Counted from the first letter of the stretch, positions 1 to 8,429 are shown. The stretch is DNA of 64,000 bases from Lapidilactobacillus luobeiensis (GCF_024345205.1 NZ_BROC01000009.1:1-64000), one strand, 5' to 3'. The notes: a model not told the origin generated them from the sequence alone. Made by a program: numbers and translations.

Positions 1-77
1 GAACACAGAAGTTAAGCTTCTTAGCGCCGAAAGTAGTTGGTGGGAGACTGCCTGCGAGGATAGGGCGTTGCCACGCT
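1..77 (+). rRNA. rrf: 5S ribosomal RNA, 3' part (5' end outside window)
   Basis: The first bases match the conserved 3' two thirds of Firmicutes 5S rRNA: the GAACACAGAAGTTAAGC segment, the GCCGA(A)AGTAGTTGG loop E/helix IV region and the terminal TTGCCACGC strand that normally pairs with the missing 5' end. An intrinsic terminator follows immediately, so this is the end of an rRNA operon read on the plus strand. The exact 3' end is placed by analogy. No tRNA gene is seen after it. Confidence 0.95.
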
Positions 78-81
78 AAAT

Positions 82-110
82 AAAACCGAGATTAATTTCT
101 CGGTTTTTTT
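82..110 (+). terminator. Intrinsic terminator of the rRNA operon
   Basis: AAAACCGAG and CTCGGTTTT form a stem with an AT-rich loop followed by a T run, directly after the 5S rRNA. Confidence 0.9.
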
Positions 111-242
111 GTATATAAAAAGGAAAATTTGTGTACCAAAAAGAAAAGCAATCCGGATCAAAGAAGCAACCAATTTAAAATGAAATCAATAGTATTTATG
201 AATCTAGGCACTGTTCATTTGATAAGTGCTTTGGGAGGCTGA

Positions 243-371
243 TTTTTGAAACGTGCGTCATGCAACTGACTTCTGTGCTTAACTACGCTAGACTTCCGGA
301 GGCAAAGACCTGCCTCCAAAATCCTAGCTAGGTTAATGCTAGAAGTCAACGCATTGCGTACTACACTCTGA
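243..371. repeat. Family 2 structured repeat, copy a
   Basis: First of three tandem units. Each unit starts with a T run and GAAACGTG-like bases, runs through a long branched hairpin and ends in a CACTC(T) motif before the next T run. In this copy the apical stem is GGAGGC/GCCTCC, the next stem uses CTTAACTA against TAGGTTAA, and a lower stem pairs TGACTTC with GAAGTCA. No credible gene overlaps it. The unit also occurs at 53951-54213 and, inverted, at 34283-34406. Confidence 0.75.
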
Positions 372-497
372 TTTTTGAAATGTACTGCGTGCCCGAGCTT
401 CCTGTGCTTGGCTACACAATTGTTCCAGAAGCAAAGTGCAGCTTCCAAAATAATTGCTAGGTCAATGCTCAGAAGCTAATCTAGGTCGTTCCGCACT
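372..497. repeat. Family 2 structured repeat, copy b
   Basis: Second tandem unit and the most diverged of the three. The apical stem is GAAGC/GCTTC instead of GGAGGC/GCCTCC. CAATTGTT pairs with AATAATTG (one wobble). CTTGGCTA faces TAGGTCAA where copy a has CTTAACTA and TAGGTTAA. Both arms have therefore changed together. Confidence 0.7.
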
Positions 498-499
498 CT

Positions 500-630
500 G
501 GCTTAAACGTGTTCCGCGCAACTGACTTTTCCGCTTAACTACGCTAGGCTTCCGGAGACGAGGACCAGCCTCCAAAAGCCTAGCTAGGTTAATGCTCAAA
601 GTCAAACCGTTGCGCTCCGCACTTTTTGAA
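500..630. repeat. Family 2 structured repeat, copy c
   Basis: Third tandem unit. Stems visible: GCGCAAC (516-522) with GTTGCGC (609-615), TGACTTT (523-529) with AAAGTCA (598-604), CTAGGCT (544-550) with AGCCTAG (577-583), and a short GGAG/CTCC apical stem. It ends just before the putative promoter of the next gene. Confidence 0.75.
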
Positions 631-638
631 TAAAGCGG

Positions 639-667
639 TTGTAATCGTGGGGAACGCTGGGTATGAT
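639..667 (+). promoter_or_regulatory. Putative sigma-A promoter for the ThrE-type genes
   Basis: TTGTAA (639-644) and TATGAT (662-667) are separated by 17 bp, about 55 bp upstream of the GTG start at 724. Prediction from sequence only. Confidence 0.5.
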
Positions 668-723
668 AAAATAAGTAGCGACTGAGAACTGGTCGTAATG
701 AATGAAGGAAAGGTGGCCTTTCC

Positions 724-1503
724 GTGGAAAAAGCCCAATTGCCCATCTCTGCTTATAAAATGGATCTCTTGATCGACACGTGTTTGATGGCCGGTCGCGT
801 GATGATCGAAAGTGGTTCTGAAATGTATCGCGTCGAAGATACGATCACACGGATTGCAACTAATGCCGGTGTCCCAAATAGTGTTGTTTATACGACTCCG
901 ACTGGCCTTTTCTTTGGCGTCAAGGGACAGCCGGTCTCTGAATTCCGCCAGATCAATCAACGCACGATCAATTTGGAAAAGGTCCAGCGGGTCAACACGA
1001 TGTCGCGGAAGTTCGCTGATCATGAGGTCACCTTGTGGCAGCTGCATACGGCGCTGGAAGATATCGATCAAAATACGACCTTTTTCCCACTGTGGTTGCA
1101 GGTAGTGGGGGCGATGGTCGTCAGCGCGATGTTTATGGTCTTATTTTCCGGACAGTATGATTGGGTCGATTTCGCGATCTGTGGTGTGATCGGTGGCGGC
1201 GGTTATCTGATCAATTATTATCTTAGCCTTTGGACTAAAGTAAAATTCCTTGGCGAATTCTTGGCTGCTTTTGTGATCGGGGTCTTGGCTTATGGCGCCG
1301 TCCATTTTGGTCTGGGACAAAATATCAATAATATTTTGATCGGCGCGATGATGCCCTTAGTGCCAGGCGTCCCCTTGACTAATTCTTTAAGAGATCTTTT
1401 TGCTGGGCATTTGTTGACAGGTACGGTTCGCGCTGTCGAGGCCTTTCTCACGGCTTGCGCAATTGGGACGGGCATCGGGTTGATGTTCCGTTTCTTCATG
1501 TAG
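724..1503 (+). CDS. Threonine/serine exporter family protein, N-terminal ThrE domain (DUF1212)
   Basis: Predicted 259-residue membrane protein of the ThrE/DUF1212 family, whose characterised members export threonine and serine. The first ~115 residues are a soluble domain (AGRVMIESGSEMYRVEDT near the start is typical). About five hydrophobic segments follow between residues 118 and 258, including the family signature MMPLVPGVPLTNSLRD. The start is GTG at 724, behind a purine-rich AAGGAAAGGTGG site; ATG at 763 is a possible alternative. The next gene begins 12 bp after its stop and encodes the matching C-terminal ThrE half, so the two probably form one split transporter. Substrate is inferred from family only. 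Confidence 0.85.
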   Translation: MEKAQLPISAYKMDLLIDTCLMAGRVMIESGSEMYRVEDTITRIATNAGVPNSVVYTTPTGLFFGVKGQPVSEFRQINQRTINLEKVQRVNTMSRKFADHEVTLWQLHTALEDIDQNTTFFPLWLQVVGAMVVSAMFMVLFSGQYDWVDFAICGVIGGGGYLINYYLSLWTKVKFLGEFLAAFVIGVLAYGAVHFGLGQNINNILIGAMMPLVPGVPLTNSLRDLFAGHLLTGTVRAVEAFLTACAIGTGIGLMFRFFM

Positions 1504-1515
1504 GGGGTGTGCCCA

Positions 1516-2007
1516 ATGCCTTTATGGTTGATTTTCTTGATCCAAGCCGCTTTCAGTTACTTGGGGACAGCCGCCTTTGCGATTTGCGTCAACAATCCGC
1601 GTCGTGCCCTCAACGCTTGCGGATTATGTGGCATGATCGGTTGGTTAGCCTACTGGACCGTTTTTCAGCTGGGAGCTGGACGGATGATCGCCAATGTAAC
1701 GGGTTCGCTAGTCTTGGGGATCATGAGTTTAGTGTTTGCTCGGCGGAAAAAAATGCCAGCGATCTTATTCAATATTCCCGGGATCGTTCCTTTGGTGCCT
1801 GGAGTGACTGCCTATCAAGCCGTCTATGAGATGGTTCTGGGCAGCGTTGATCAAGCAATCGTCTACACGTTCAGAGTGGCAATGGTCGCTGGCGCGATCG
1901 CGATCGGATTTATGCTGACGTCGCTATTTTCGGAGATCTGGTCGCGGCTACGTCACCGCCGGGCGCAACAACAGGCGCTGACCAAAACGCCGCCAAAGGA
2001 TCAGTGA
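1516..2007 (+). CDS. Threonine/serine exporter family protein, small ThrE_2 subunit
   Basis: Encodes a 163-residue integral membrane protein with four to five hydrophobic helices and the repeated ThrE motif NIPGIVPLVPGVTAYQ. It corresponds to the C-terminal half of full-length ThrE exporters. I chose ATG 1516 because AGGGGG (1502-1507) sits 8 bases upstream; GTG 1507 would overlap that site. It lies directly behind the DUF1212 gene and is almost certainly co-translated with it. The C-terminus is a short basic tail after the last helix. No strong T-rich terminator follows closely. Confidence 0.85.
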   Translation: MPLWLIFLIQAAFSYLGTAAFAICVNNPRRALNACGLCGMIGWLAYWTVFQLGAGRMIANVTGSLVLGIMSLVFARRKKMPAILFNIPGIVPLVPGVTAYQAVYEMVLGSVDQAIVYTFRVAMVAGAIAIGFMLTSLFSEIWSRLRHRRAQQQALTKTPPKDQ

Positions 2008-2276
2008 TCGTCGCTTACGCCGAATTTTCTAAAAGGTTTGAGTCTGGTCCAGTAACTATTAAATTGGTATCACTGAACGAGTCCATGCTAGAATCCGATC
2101 CACTACGAACCAGCACAATGCATTGTTCACCATCAAGCTACCACAGCAGGTTATGGCGATTTGATTGTTAGAGCTAGCTGACTGCCGAGGTAAATGAGTT
2201 TCCCAAGGCGACTTGACACAGCCGGGAGACTACGGAAAGTCTGTCCATTATTTCGTGTTTGTGGTAAAATAAAGTC

Positions 2277-2474
2277 ATGCGATGAGTCGAGCGCCCATTT
2301 TCTGGGCAAACGATCGTGGCGTGACTTCCATCTGCTTCGCATCAGGTGGCTCGCCGGATTGCGAGTGTCACGTTCAAAGGACGTTGTGGAGCGGACTTTG
2401 ATTGGCAAATGATCGGTCAACGATCAGCAGTCACCACATGAGATGATTCTCTTTTTAGAGGGTCATCTTTTTTT
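2277..2474 (+). ncRNA. Candidate structured small RNA of about 200 nt
   Basis: The gene-free stretch 2008-2610 contains an extended -10 element (TGGTAAAAT, ending at 2270) and a clear terminator at 2442-2474. Between them are consecutive short hairpins: AAGTCATGC (2272-2280) with GCGTGACTT, GCCCA/TGGGC, CTCGC/GCGAG, ACGT/ACGT and GATCG/CGATC. No ORF with a ribosome site fits. The size, the promoter and terminator, and the isolated position suggest an independent RNA. A 6S-like RNA is one possibility, but I cannot confirm the family. 2008-2276 shows nothing else recognisable. Confidence 0.4.
2442..2474 (+). terminator. Strong intrinsic terminator
   Basis: GATGATTCTCT pairs with AGAGGGTCATC (with G-T wobbles), followed by a run of eight T. 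It ends the candidate small RNA upstream of the RpiR gene. Confidence 0.85.
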
Positions 2475-2534
2475 ATATAAAAAATAAGGATAATGGCTAG
2501 AATAGAAAACCGGTTCAACTCACCCAAATATTTT

Positions 2535-2548
2535 TGAGAGCGTTTTCG
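2535..2548 (+). promoter_or_regulatory. cre-like catabolite repression site
   Basis: TGAGAGCGTTTTCG matches the CcpA operator consensus at 12 of 14 positions by eye, 60-75 bp upstream of the RpiR-family gene. CcpA control is inferred. Confidence 0.45.
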
Positions 2549-2610
2549 ATAAAGTACGCTTATTGGCGACGAGCATGATAGAATATAAGTAAGTGAATGG
2601 GAGTGATGGA

Positions 2611-3360
2611 ATGTTTCATAATGTTGATCTGAAAAGTCTGAGCGAATTGGAATTGGCGGTCTACAACTACATCATCAGTCATCCAAAGAGTATCCAAACG
2701 CTAACCATCCGCGAATTGGCGCAGAAGGCGGCAGTCTCGACAGGGACGATCAGTCGGTTTTGTCAGAAGCTGAATTTAAACGGTTTTTCGGAGCTAAAGT
2801 ACGTGGTGCGCGATGAACTGAGTGATGAACAACATGTTTATCCTAGTTATGACATCAATACCCCTTTGACCGATTTCTTCACTAAGGTCTCGCGGGATGA
2901 ATTTGAGATCAAATTAAATGAGTGGGTCGCCTTGATCTTGGCGGCCAAGACAACTGTTTTTATGGGCATTGGCAGCAGTGGCGCTTTGGCTAATTATGGC
3001 GCGCGCTTTCTGACAAATGCTGGTGGTTTAGCATTTGCTCTAACAGACCCGTTTCAACAAGGTTTTCGGCGGCAATATGACTTAAGCGATGTTGCGGTAG
3101 TTTGTCTCTCTGTTTCTGGTGAAACTGAGCAGGTCTTGAAACAGGTCACCAATCTCAAGGCACATGGTGCGAAGATCATCGCGGTCACCAATCATGGACA
3201 TTCTCCGTTGGCTTCATTGGCCGATTTGGTGATCTCCTATTACATGCCGGATCAAAATACAGGGGATCATGTTAATTTGACTACTCAAGTACCGGTGGTC
3301 TATCTCCTGGAAACATTGACCAAACGCTTTGTACAGGCGACTCGTAGCGATGAAGCGTAA
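2611..3360 (+). CDS. RpiR/MurR family transcriptional regulator
   Basis: Encodes about 249 residues with an N-terminal RpiR helix-turn-helix (IRELAQKAAVSTGTISRFCQ, around residues 35-60) and a C-terminal SIS sugar-phosphate-binding domain (FMGIGSSGALANYGARF; CLSVSGETEQVLKQ). Family members sense phosphosugars and control sugar catabolism. I prefer ATG 2611, with GGGAG 6 bases upstream, over the in-frame GTG at 2593. A cre-like site precedes it. The next gene is a LacI regulator heading an ABC sugar operon, so it may help control that locus, but the effector and targets cannot be read from sequence. Confidence 0.85.
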   Translation: MFHNVDLKSLSELELAVYNYIISHPKSIQTLTIRELAQKAAVSTGTISRFCQKLNLNGFSELKYVVRDELSDEQHVYPSYDINTPLTDFFTKVSRDEFEIKLNEWVALILAAKTTVFMGIGSSGALANYGARFLTNAGGLAFALTDPFQQGFRRQYDLSDVAVVCLSVSGETEQVLKQVTNLKAHGAKIIAVTNHGHSPLASLADLVISYYMPDQNTGDHVNLTTQVPVVYLLETLTKRFVQATRSDEA

Positions 3361-3455
3361 CAGATTACAGAAGCGAAACATGTTTTTTTTGCCAAACATG
3401 TTCCAAAATTTGAAAATCGCTTTTCTTTTCCAAAATTCAGGTTTATAATACAAAC

Positions 3456-3483
3456 TTGTAAGCGCTTATAAAAACGATTTTAT
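3456..3483. promoter_or_regulatory. cre site plus LacI-type operator upstream of the LacI gene
   Basis: TTGTAAGCGCTTATAA (3456-3471) is an almost perfect palindrome of the CcpA/LacI class. It is immediately followed by ATAAAAACGATTTTAT (3468-3483), a near palindrome that closely resembles the operator at 4620-4637. The arrangement suggests CcpA control together with autoregulation by the LacI-family protein. Confidence 0.55.
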
Positions 3484-3584
3484 TTAATCCGATCGGAGTT
3501 GAACCTTCAACTAGTACGTTAGTAGATTCAGAATGATTTTTTATCGTTGTTCTTATGTAATGAGATACTAGTCTGATAATAGAT

Positions 3585-4595
3585 ATGGCTAAAATAACTA
3601 TCAAAGACGTTGCTAGAGAAGCGGGGGTCTCCATTTCAACTGTCTCCAATACTCTAAATAACGTTGATGTCGTTAGAGAAAAAACGCGTGCGAAAGTGAT
3701 CGCGGCTGCAAAAAAATTGGATTACACGCCTAACTTGTTGGGAAAACGCTTGAAAAAGGGTTCTAGCAAGACGATTGGTTTGTTCACGAATAGTGTAAAA
3801 GGACCTTACTTTGCCCTATTGATCGATACTTTAGCGGATTATAGCGAGAAACTGGGCTATAATACAAACGTTTTTATTTCGGGCGATCATGACCAAGTGA
3901 TCAACAATATTCGCGGTAATATCGTTGACGGCGCGCTGATCTTCAATGGTACTGTGCTTCAGGAAGACTTGGCGGTACTGGATAGCGAGAGCATTCCTTC
4001 GGTCTTTTTAGACCGGCGGATCGCAGGGAAATATCTAACGAGTGTGACGTTTGATTCACGTCAGGCAGGTTATCGGGTCGCTGATTATCTCTATCAGATC
4101 GGTCATCGTGATTTTGCCTATATCTATGGTTTTGCTGGTGTTTATGATAGTGAGCAGCGGTTGTACGGGATCCAAGAAGCTTTGGCGCAACATCACATCA
4201 GGATCGCAGCGGCGGATCTGATCGAAGGTAAGTTTGAAGAAGACGCGTCTTTTCAAGCGGTGAGCGAGTATATCGCCACGCATTTACGTCAGCAACAAGC
4301 ATTACCAACTGCGTTTATCGCCGGTAATGATAATAGTGCGATCGGCGCGATCAAAGCTTTCAAGCAGTTTGGTATCAAAGTACCTGCTGATGTCAGTGTT
4401 ACCGGGTTTGACGACATCTATGTGTCTCAATATTTCGATCCACCATTAACAACGATCAATAATCCAGTGGAAGAACAAGCTTTTCGTTCTTTGAAGACAC
4501 TGAACCAACTGATGCTTGGTGAGAATGTGAGTATTCCCAGTGCGGAACTCAGCGGTCGCTTAGTGATCCGCGAATCGACGAAACAACTAGATTGA
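3585..4595 (+). CDS. LacI family transcriptional regulator
   Basis: Encodes 336 residues: an N-terminal LacI helix-turn-helix (TIKDVAREAGVSISTVSNTL, residues 4-23), hinge region, and a periplasmic-binding-protein-like effector domain ending in the usual TGFDDIYVSQYFDPPLTTI segment. It heads an LplB/LplC/solute-binding ABC operon with glucan hydrolases, so a gluco-oligosaccharide inducer is the simplest guess. Two similar palindromes, one upstream of this gene (3468-3483) and one 23 bp upstream of the permease start (4620-4637), are probable operators. The ATG at 3585 has no strong Shine-Dalgarno sequence, which may mean low expression. Confidence 0.9.
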   Translation: MAKITIKDVAREAGVSISTVSNTLNNVDVVREKTRAKVIAAAKKLDYTPNLLGKRLKKGSSKTIGLFTNSVKGPYFALLIDTLADYSEKLGYNTNVFISGDHDQVINNIRGNIVDGALIFNGTVLQEDLAVLDSESIPSVFLDRRIAGKYLTSVTFDSRQAGYRVADYLYQIGHRDFAYIYGFAGVYDSEQRLYGIQEALAQHHIRIAAADLIEGKFEEDASFQAVSEYIATHLRQQQALPTAFIAGNDNSAIGAIKAFKQFGIKVPADVSVTGFDDIYVSQYFDPPLTTINNPVEEQAFRSLKTLNQLMLGENVSIPSAELSGRLVIRESTKQLD

Positions 4596-4619
4596 TCAAG
4601 GCTCTTTATTTTTTAAAAA

Positions 4620-4637
4620 AATAAAAACGTTTTTATT
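4620..4637. promoter_or_regulatory. Putative LacI-type operator of the ABC/glucan operon
   Basis: AATAAAAACGTTTTTATT is a perfect 18-bp palindrome located just before the ribosome site of the first permease gene. A one-mismatch relative lies upstream of the LacI gene itself. Confidence 0.6.
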
Positions 4638-4659
4638 TTTGCTTTGGAGGAGGAATAAA

Positions 4660-5610
4660 ATGCTTGAGGAACAGATACAGCATGAGCGGCGGCCAAATAA
4701 GTTCGTTAATTGGTGTCGCGAGTGGATTCATCAGTGGCAGCTACAAAGCATGGTGATTCCCGGTATCATTTTTATGGTCATCTTTAATTTCATTCCGATT
4801 TATGGATTGACCTTGGCCTTTAAGAGTTATTCAGTGACGAGTACGATGGCCGACGCGCCATGGGTCCAATTTCAAAATTTTAAGACGATCATTTCAGATA
4901 AGTATTTTTGGCAGTCGGTCCAAAATACGGTCGGCATCAGTGCCATCAAATTGATCATTGAATTCTTCTTACCGATCATTCTGGCGATCCTGATTTTTGA
5001 ATTAAAATGGACACCTTTTAAAAAGGTCGTTCAAACCATTACTTATTTGCCCCACTTCCTTTCCTGGATCATCTTGGGTGGGATGTTGATTACTTGGTTA
5101 TCTTCCAATGGGATGATGAATCAAGTCTTGAACGCGTTAGGCATTTCGGTGCACACCAATTACATGTTAGACGGTAATAAATATTGGTGGATCGCGTCAC
5201 TGTCTGATGTTTGGAAGGAAGCCGGCTGGGGCACGATCTTATACCTAGCGACAATGTCAAAAATCGATCCGACCTATTATGAGGCCGCAGAGATGGATGG
5301 CGCTTCGAAATTGCGCCAGATCTGGAGTATCACGATCCCTGAAATGACCAATATCATCTCATTGAATCTGATCTTGTCAGTTTCCGGTCTGTTCAATTCA
5401 AACTTGGATCAAACTTTGGTTTTAATGAACTCACAAAACCAACCGAAAGCTGAAGTCATCAATTCATACGTTTATCGAGTCGGTTTGACGCAAGGCGATT
5501 TCTCTTACGCCACTGCCGTTGGTTTGGGCGTTTCGATCATTTCTGTTATTTTATTGATCGTGACTAACCAGATCACCAAGAAACTCAATGATAATCAATC
5601 CGTATTATAG
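4660..5610 (+). CDS. lplB: ABC sugar transporter permease, LplB type
   Basis: Encodes a 316-residue binding-protein-dependent permease with six predicted transmembrane helices. The ABC-contacting EAA motif is visible as EAAEMDGASKLRQIWSITIP. The family (LplB/YtcP-like) transports oligosaccharides together with an LplC partner and a lipoprotein. The start is ATG 4660 behind GGAGGAGG (4645-4652); an upstream in-frame TTG has no site. The second permease starts 17 bp after the stop. No dedicated ATPase is encoded nearby; such systems commonly share an MsmK-type ATPase encoded elsewhere. Confidence 0.9.
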   Translation: MLEEQIQHERRPNKFVNWCREWIHQWQLQSMVIPGIIFMVIFNFIPIYGLTLAFKSYSVTSTMADAPWVQFQNFKTIISDKYFWQSVQNTVGISAIKLIIEFFLPIILAILIFELKWTPFKKVVQTITYLPHFLSWIILGGMLITWLSSNGMMNQVLNALGISVHTNYMLDGNKYWWIASLSDVWKEAGWGTILYLATMSKIDPTYYEAAEMDGASKLRQIWSITIPEMTNIISLNLILSVSGLFNSNLDQTLVLMNSQNQPKAEVINSYVYRVGLTQGDFSYATAVGLGVSIISVILLIVTNQITKKLNDNQSVL

Positions 5611-5627
5611 CGAGAGGAGGCCATTTC

Positions 5628-6527
5628 ATGGATGTAAAAGTAGCAAAACCTGTTAGTCGTAAAGTTAAGAAAACCAAAGGCGACCGAGTTTTTGATGTCA
5701 TCAATGTGGTCATCATGACGCTGTTCTCGCTGATCATCATTTTGCCGATGTGGAACATCGTGATTTCCTCGTTCGCGGCAAAAAATTCCGGCAATTTTAT
5801 TTTCTGGCCTAATAAATTATCGATGGCCAATTATATTCGCGTTTTTAGTGATAATAGTTTGTGGAACGCCATGTTTATCTCGGTGGCTAAAACTTTAGTC
5901 GGGGTGCTCTTGCACTTGATGCTTTGCTCGATCGTGGCCTATGCCTTAAGTAAACGCAATTTGCGTGGCCGGGGTTTGTACGCGTCAATGGGGATCATTA
6001 CGATGTTCTTCTCCGGTGGGATGATCCCGACCTACTTACTGATCAAATCTTTAGGTTTACTCAATACGTTTTGGGTCTACATTATTCCGTCAATGTTCAG
6101 CTATTACGATATCGTGATTTTAATGAATTTCTTCCGTGATATCCCTGATTCGTTGGAAGAGTCCGCTAAGATCGACGGGGCGAATGATTGGTTAGTCTTC
6201 TTCAAGATCATTTTGCCATTATCGAAGCCGGCCATGGCGACGATCGGATTGTTCCACGGTGTTTGGCAATGGAATGATTTCATGACCGCCAAATTATATG
6301 TGACCAATGAGGCGCTTTATCCATTACAAATGCGATTGTACGATATCATCGTGCAATCACAAGCGGCGGCAACTGCTGGGTTGAATGCCCAAGTTACGAT
6401 TGCAACGACATCGAAGGGGGTGCAGCTAGCGACGATCGTCGTGACGATGTTACCGATTTTGGTTCTTTATCCATTTTTACAGAAGTATTTTGTTACGGGT
6501 ACAATGCTTGGAGCTGTTAAAGAATAA
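5628..6527 (+). CDS. lplC: ABC sugar transporter permease, LplC/YtcP type
   Basis: Encodes the second permease, 299 residues. It has an N-terminal cytoplasmic stretch, six hydrophobic segments and the EAA-loop ESAKIDGANDWLVFFKIILP. The C-terminus FLQKYFVTGTMLGAVKE is typical of LplC proteins. An AGAGGAGG site precedes ATG 5628. It pairs with the upstream LplB-like permease and the downstream lipoprotein in one operon. Confidence 0.9.
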   Translation: MDVKVAKPVSRKVKKTKGDRVFDVINVVIMTLFSLIIILPMWNIVISSFAAKNSGNFIFWPNKLSMANYIRVFSDNSLWNAMFISVAKTLVGVLLHLMLCSIVAYALSKRNLRGRGLYASMGIITMFFSGGMIPTYLLIKSLGLLNTFWVYIIPSMFSYYDIVILMNFFRDIPDSLEESAKIDGANDWLVFFKIILPLSKPAMATIGLFHGVWQWNDFMTAKLYVTNEALYPLQMRLYDIIVQSQAAATAGLNAQVTIATTSKGVQLATIVVTMLPILVLYPFLQKYFVTGTMLGAVKE

Positions 6528-6550
6528 TAAGGAGTAAGGAGATCTTCATT

Positions 6551-8176
6551 ATGAAAAAACGGGCTTGGAAAATTTTAGCAACATCTTTATTAGCAGTATC
6601 AACAGCAGTGGTGCTAGGGGCTTGCGGTTCTGGAAGCAAGAAGAGTTCGTCAGGTAGCAACGATAACTTGCCTGATTCCCCCTATAAAGTCAGCAAAGAG
6701 ACGCCAGCGTGGAAGAGTGATGACCGCAAAAACAACACTTTGACTTGGTATGTCAACGCTGATTGGTGGAACAAGGAATATGGTAAGGACTATATCACCA
6801 AGACGATCAAGAAAGACCTTAACTTGAATATCAAGTTTATTACCGGTGATGATACGAAGTTGAACACTTATTTCGCCAGTGGTGATATGCCTGACATCGT
6901 GACGATCGGCGATCCGAACTCAAAAGTTGCCCGGACAGCTAAGCAATGGGCTTATCCGTTACAAGATCTGGCGACTAAATATGACCCATATTTCTATAAA
7001 GTTGCTCGGAAGGATACTTTGAACTGGTATAAACTTGATGGCAAGTCTTATGGCTATCCAAACTACTCCAACACGGCAGCGGATTACAAGAGTGGCAATA
7101 TTTTACCACGGGACGCGTTTATCATTCGTAAAGACGTGTTAGACGCTATCGGTGATCAGGACTTTACGACACCAGAAGGTTTTATCAAAGGGATGCAAGC
7201 AATCAAAACTAAATTCCCTAAATTAACGCCATTTGGCTTTAATGATTTCAGTGGTGGCAATAGTTCTTTGGAAAACGTCGTCCAAGATATGTTAGGCGTG
7301 CCGATCACTACCAAGGCCAACAAGTATTATGACCGTGACCTTGACTCTGATTACTTGACTTGGTTGAATGCTTTCCGTGAAGTCCACAGCGATGGTAATA
7401 TCAGCGATGATAGCTTCACTGATGACTCAGACGCCTTTAACGAGAAGGTCTCCAATGGTCAATACGCAACGATCATGATGGGCTCTGATGTTAACCATGG
7501 TACCAACTTACAAGATTTTGCTTCCAAGAATCCTAATAGCAAATATGTCGCGATCAATGGGATCCAAAGCACTAAAGGCAATGAACCAACCTTGTCACAA
7601 GCAGGGATCTCTGGCTGGTTGATCAGCTATATCTCTAATAAAACCAAGAATCCAGCTAAAGCGATCCAATTGTTCGAATATTTGTTGAGCGACAAAGGTC
7701 AAATGTTAGTTAGCTTCGGTGAAAAAGGCAAGATGTATACTCAGGCTAGCAATGGTCAAGTTACTTGGACGAAATTTGCGAACAATGTTCAATTGAACGA
7801 GCCAACTAAATGGCAAAAAGATTATCGGATCGGTGAATTCATTCTCTTTGGTCATGACCGTTACAAGGCTTTGAATAAGAGTTCTTATGTTGAAGCAGTT
7901 TGGCAAATGCAGGATTGGGGCAAGAAGTATCTCAAGCCACAATTCAAGATCGAAAACATCGCGCCAGATCCAAGTACGCAAGAATCACGGGCGTTGAGCG
8001 CAGTTCAAACAAACTGGAGCACCACGATGGTCAGTTTGATCCGGTCTAAGGACAAAGCCGAATTTGACGCGAATGTTGCGAAATACAAGAAATTCCAAAA
8101 AGATAATAATATCTCAGGCATCAACAAGATCCGTAATGAGAAGATCCAAGAAAATATCAAGAAGTTGAATGAGTAA
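6551..8176 (+). CDS. lplA: Extracellular solute-binding lipoprotein of the LplABC-type transporter
   Basis: Encodes a 541-residue large substrate-binding protein. The N-terminus is a lipoprotein signal peptide: basic MKKR, a hydrophobic core and a lipobox ending L-G-A-C, with Cys25 as the lipidated residue. A Ser/Gly linker follows, then the binding fold (LTWYVNADWW, FASGDMPDIVTIGD, and a SGWLISYISNKTKNP segment). Length and features fit the LplA/YtcQ group of oligosaccharide-binding lipoproteins. It is followed by a strong terminator, so expression of downstream genes may be reduced relative to the transporter. The ligand is inferred to be a beta-glucan-derived oligosaccharide from neighbouring hydrolases. 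Confidence 0.9.
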   Translation: MKKRAWKILATSLLAVSTAVVLGACGSGSKKSSSGSNDNLPDSPYKVSKETPAWKSDDRKNNTLTWYVNADWWNKEYGKDYITKTIKKDLNLNIKFITGDDTKLNTYFASGDMPDIVTIGDPNSKVARTAKQWAYPLQDLATKYDPYFYKVARKDTLNWYKLDGKSYGYPNYSNTAADYKSGNILPRDAFIIRKDVLDAIGDQDFTTPEGFIKGMQAIKTKFPKLTPFGFNDFSGGNSSLENVVQDMLGVPITTKANKYYDRDLDSDYLTWLNAFREVHSDGNISDDSFTDDSDAFNEKVSNGQYATIMMGSDVNHGTNLQDFASKNPNSKYVAINGIQSTKGNEPTLSQAGISGWLISYISNKTKNPAKAIQLFEYLLSDKGQMLVSFGEKGKMYTQASNGQVTWTKFANNVQLNEPTKWQKDYRIGEFILFGHDRYKALNKSSYVEAVWQMQDWGKKYLKPQFKIENIAPDPSTQESRALSAVQTNWSTTMVSLIRSKDKAEFDANVAKYKKFQKDNNISGINKIRNEKIQENIKKLNE

Positions 8177-8272
8177 AATCAACGTGACGTGGCGCCGATA
8201 GTATGACGTTCGGTGGCTACGTGGCTGATCAGACGCTGAGCACGTGAGCGCTGAATGTTCATGGTAATGGTG

Positions 8273-8316
8273 CAGGACTGGGACAGATCACGATTTTGGT
8301 CCCAGTCCTGTTTTCG
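8273..8316 (+). terminator. Intrinsic terminator after the binding-protein gene
   Basis: CAGGACTGGGAC (8273-8284) pairs perfectly with GTCCCAGTCCTG (8299-8310) and is followed by TTTTCGTT. It probably attenuates transcription between the transporter and the hydrolase genes. Confidence 0.85.
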
Positions 8317-8429
8317 TTAAAGTCATCTTGGTCGAGAGCCAACGAGCTGGTTGATAGATCGCCAGCTTAGCGGTTTCTGTTGCCGCGATCAGCACGAGGA
8401 TCATCAGAAAATGGAGTGGATGAAAGATT

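Noticed and set aside
78-240. tRNA genes after the 5S rRNA
   Set aside because: No cloverleaf with TTCGA-type T-loop was seen before the repeat array.
243-630. CRISPR array
   Set aside because: The units are about 125 nt, internally paired and without short identical repeats and unique spacers; no cas genes are present. The RecB-like domain at 60291 is part of a helicase, not Cas4.
215-746. Minus-strand ORFs of 77 and 94 codons over the family 2 array
   Set aside because: Their similar peptides only reflect the repeated DNA units; no ribosome site.
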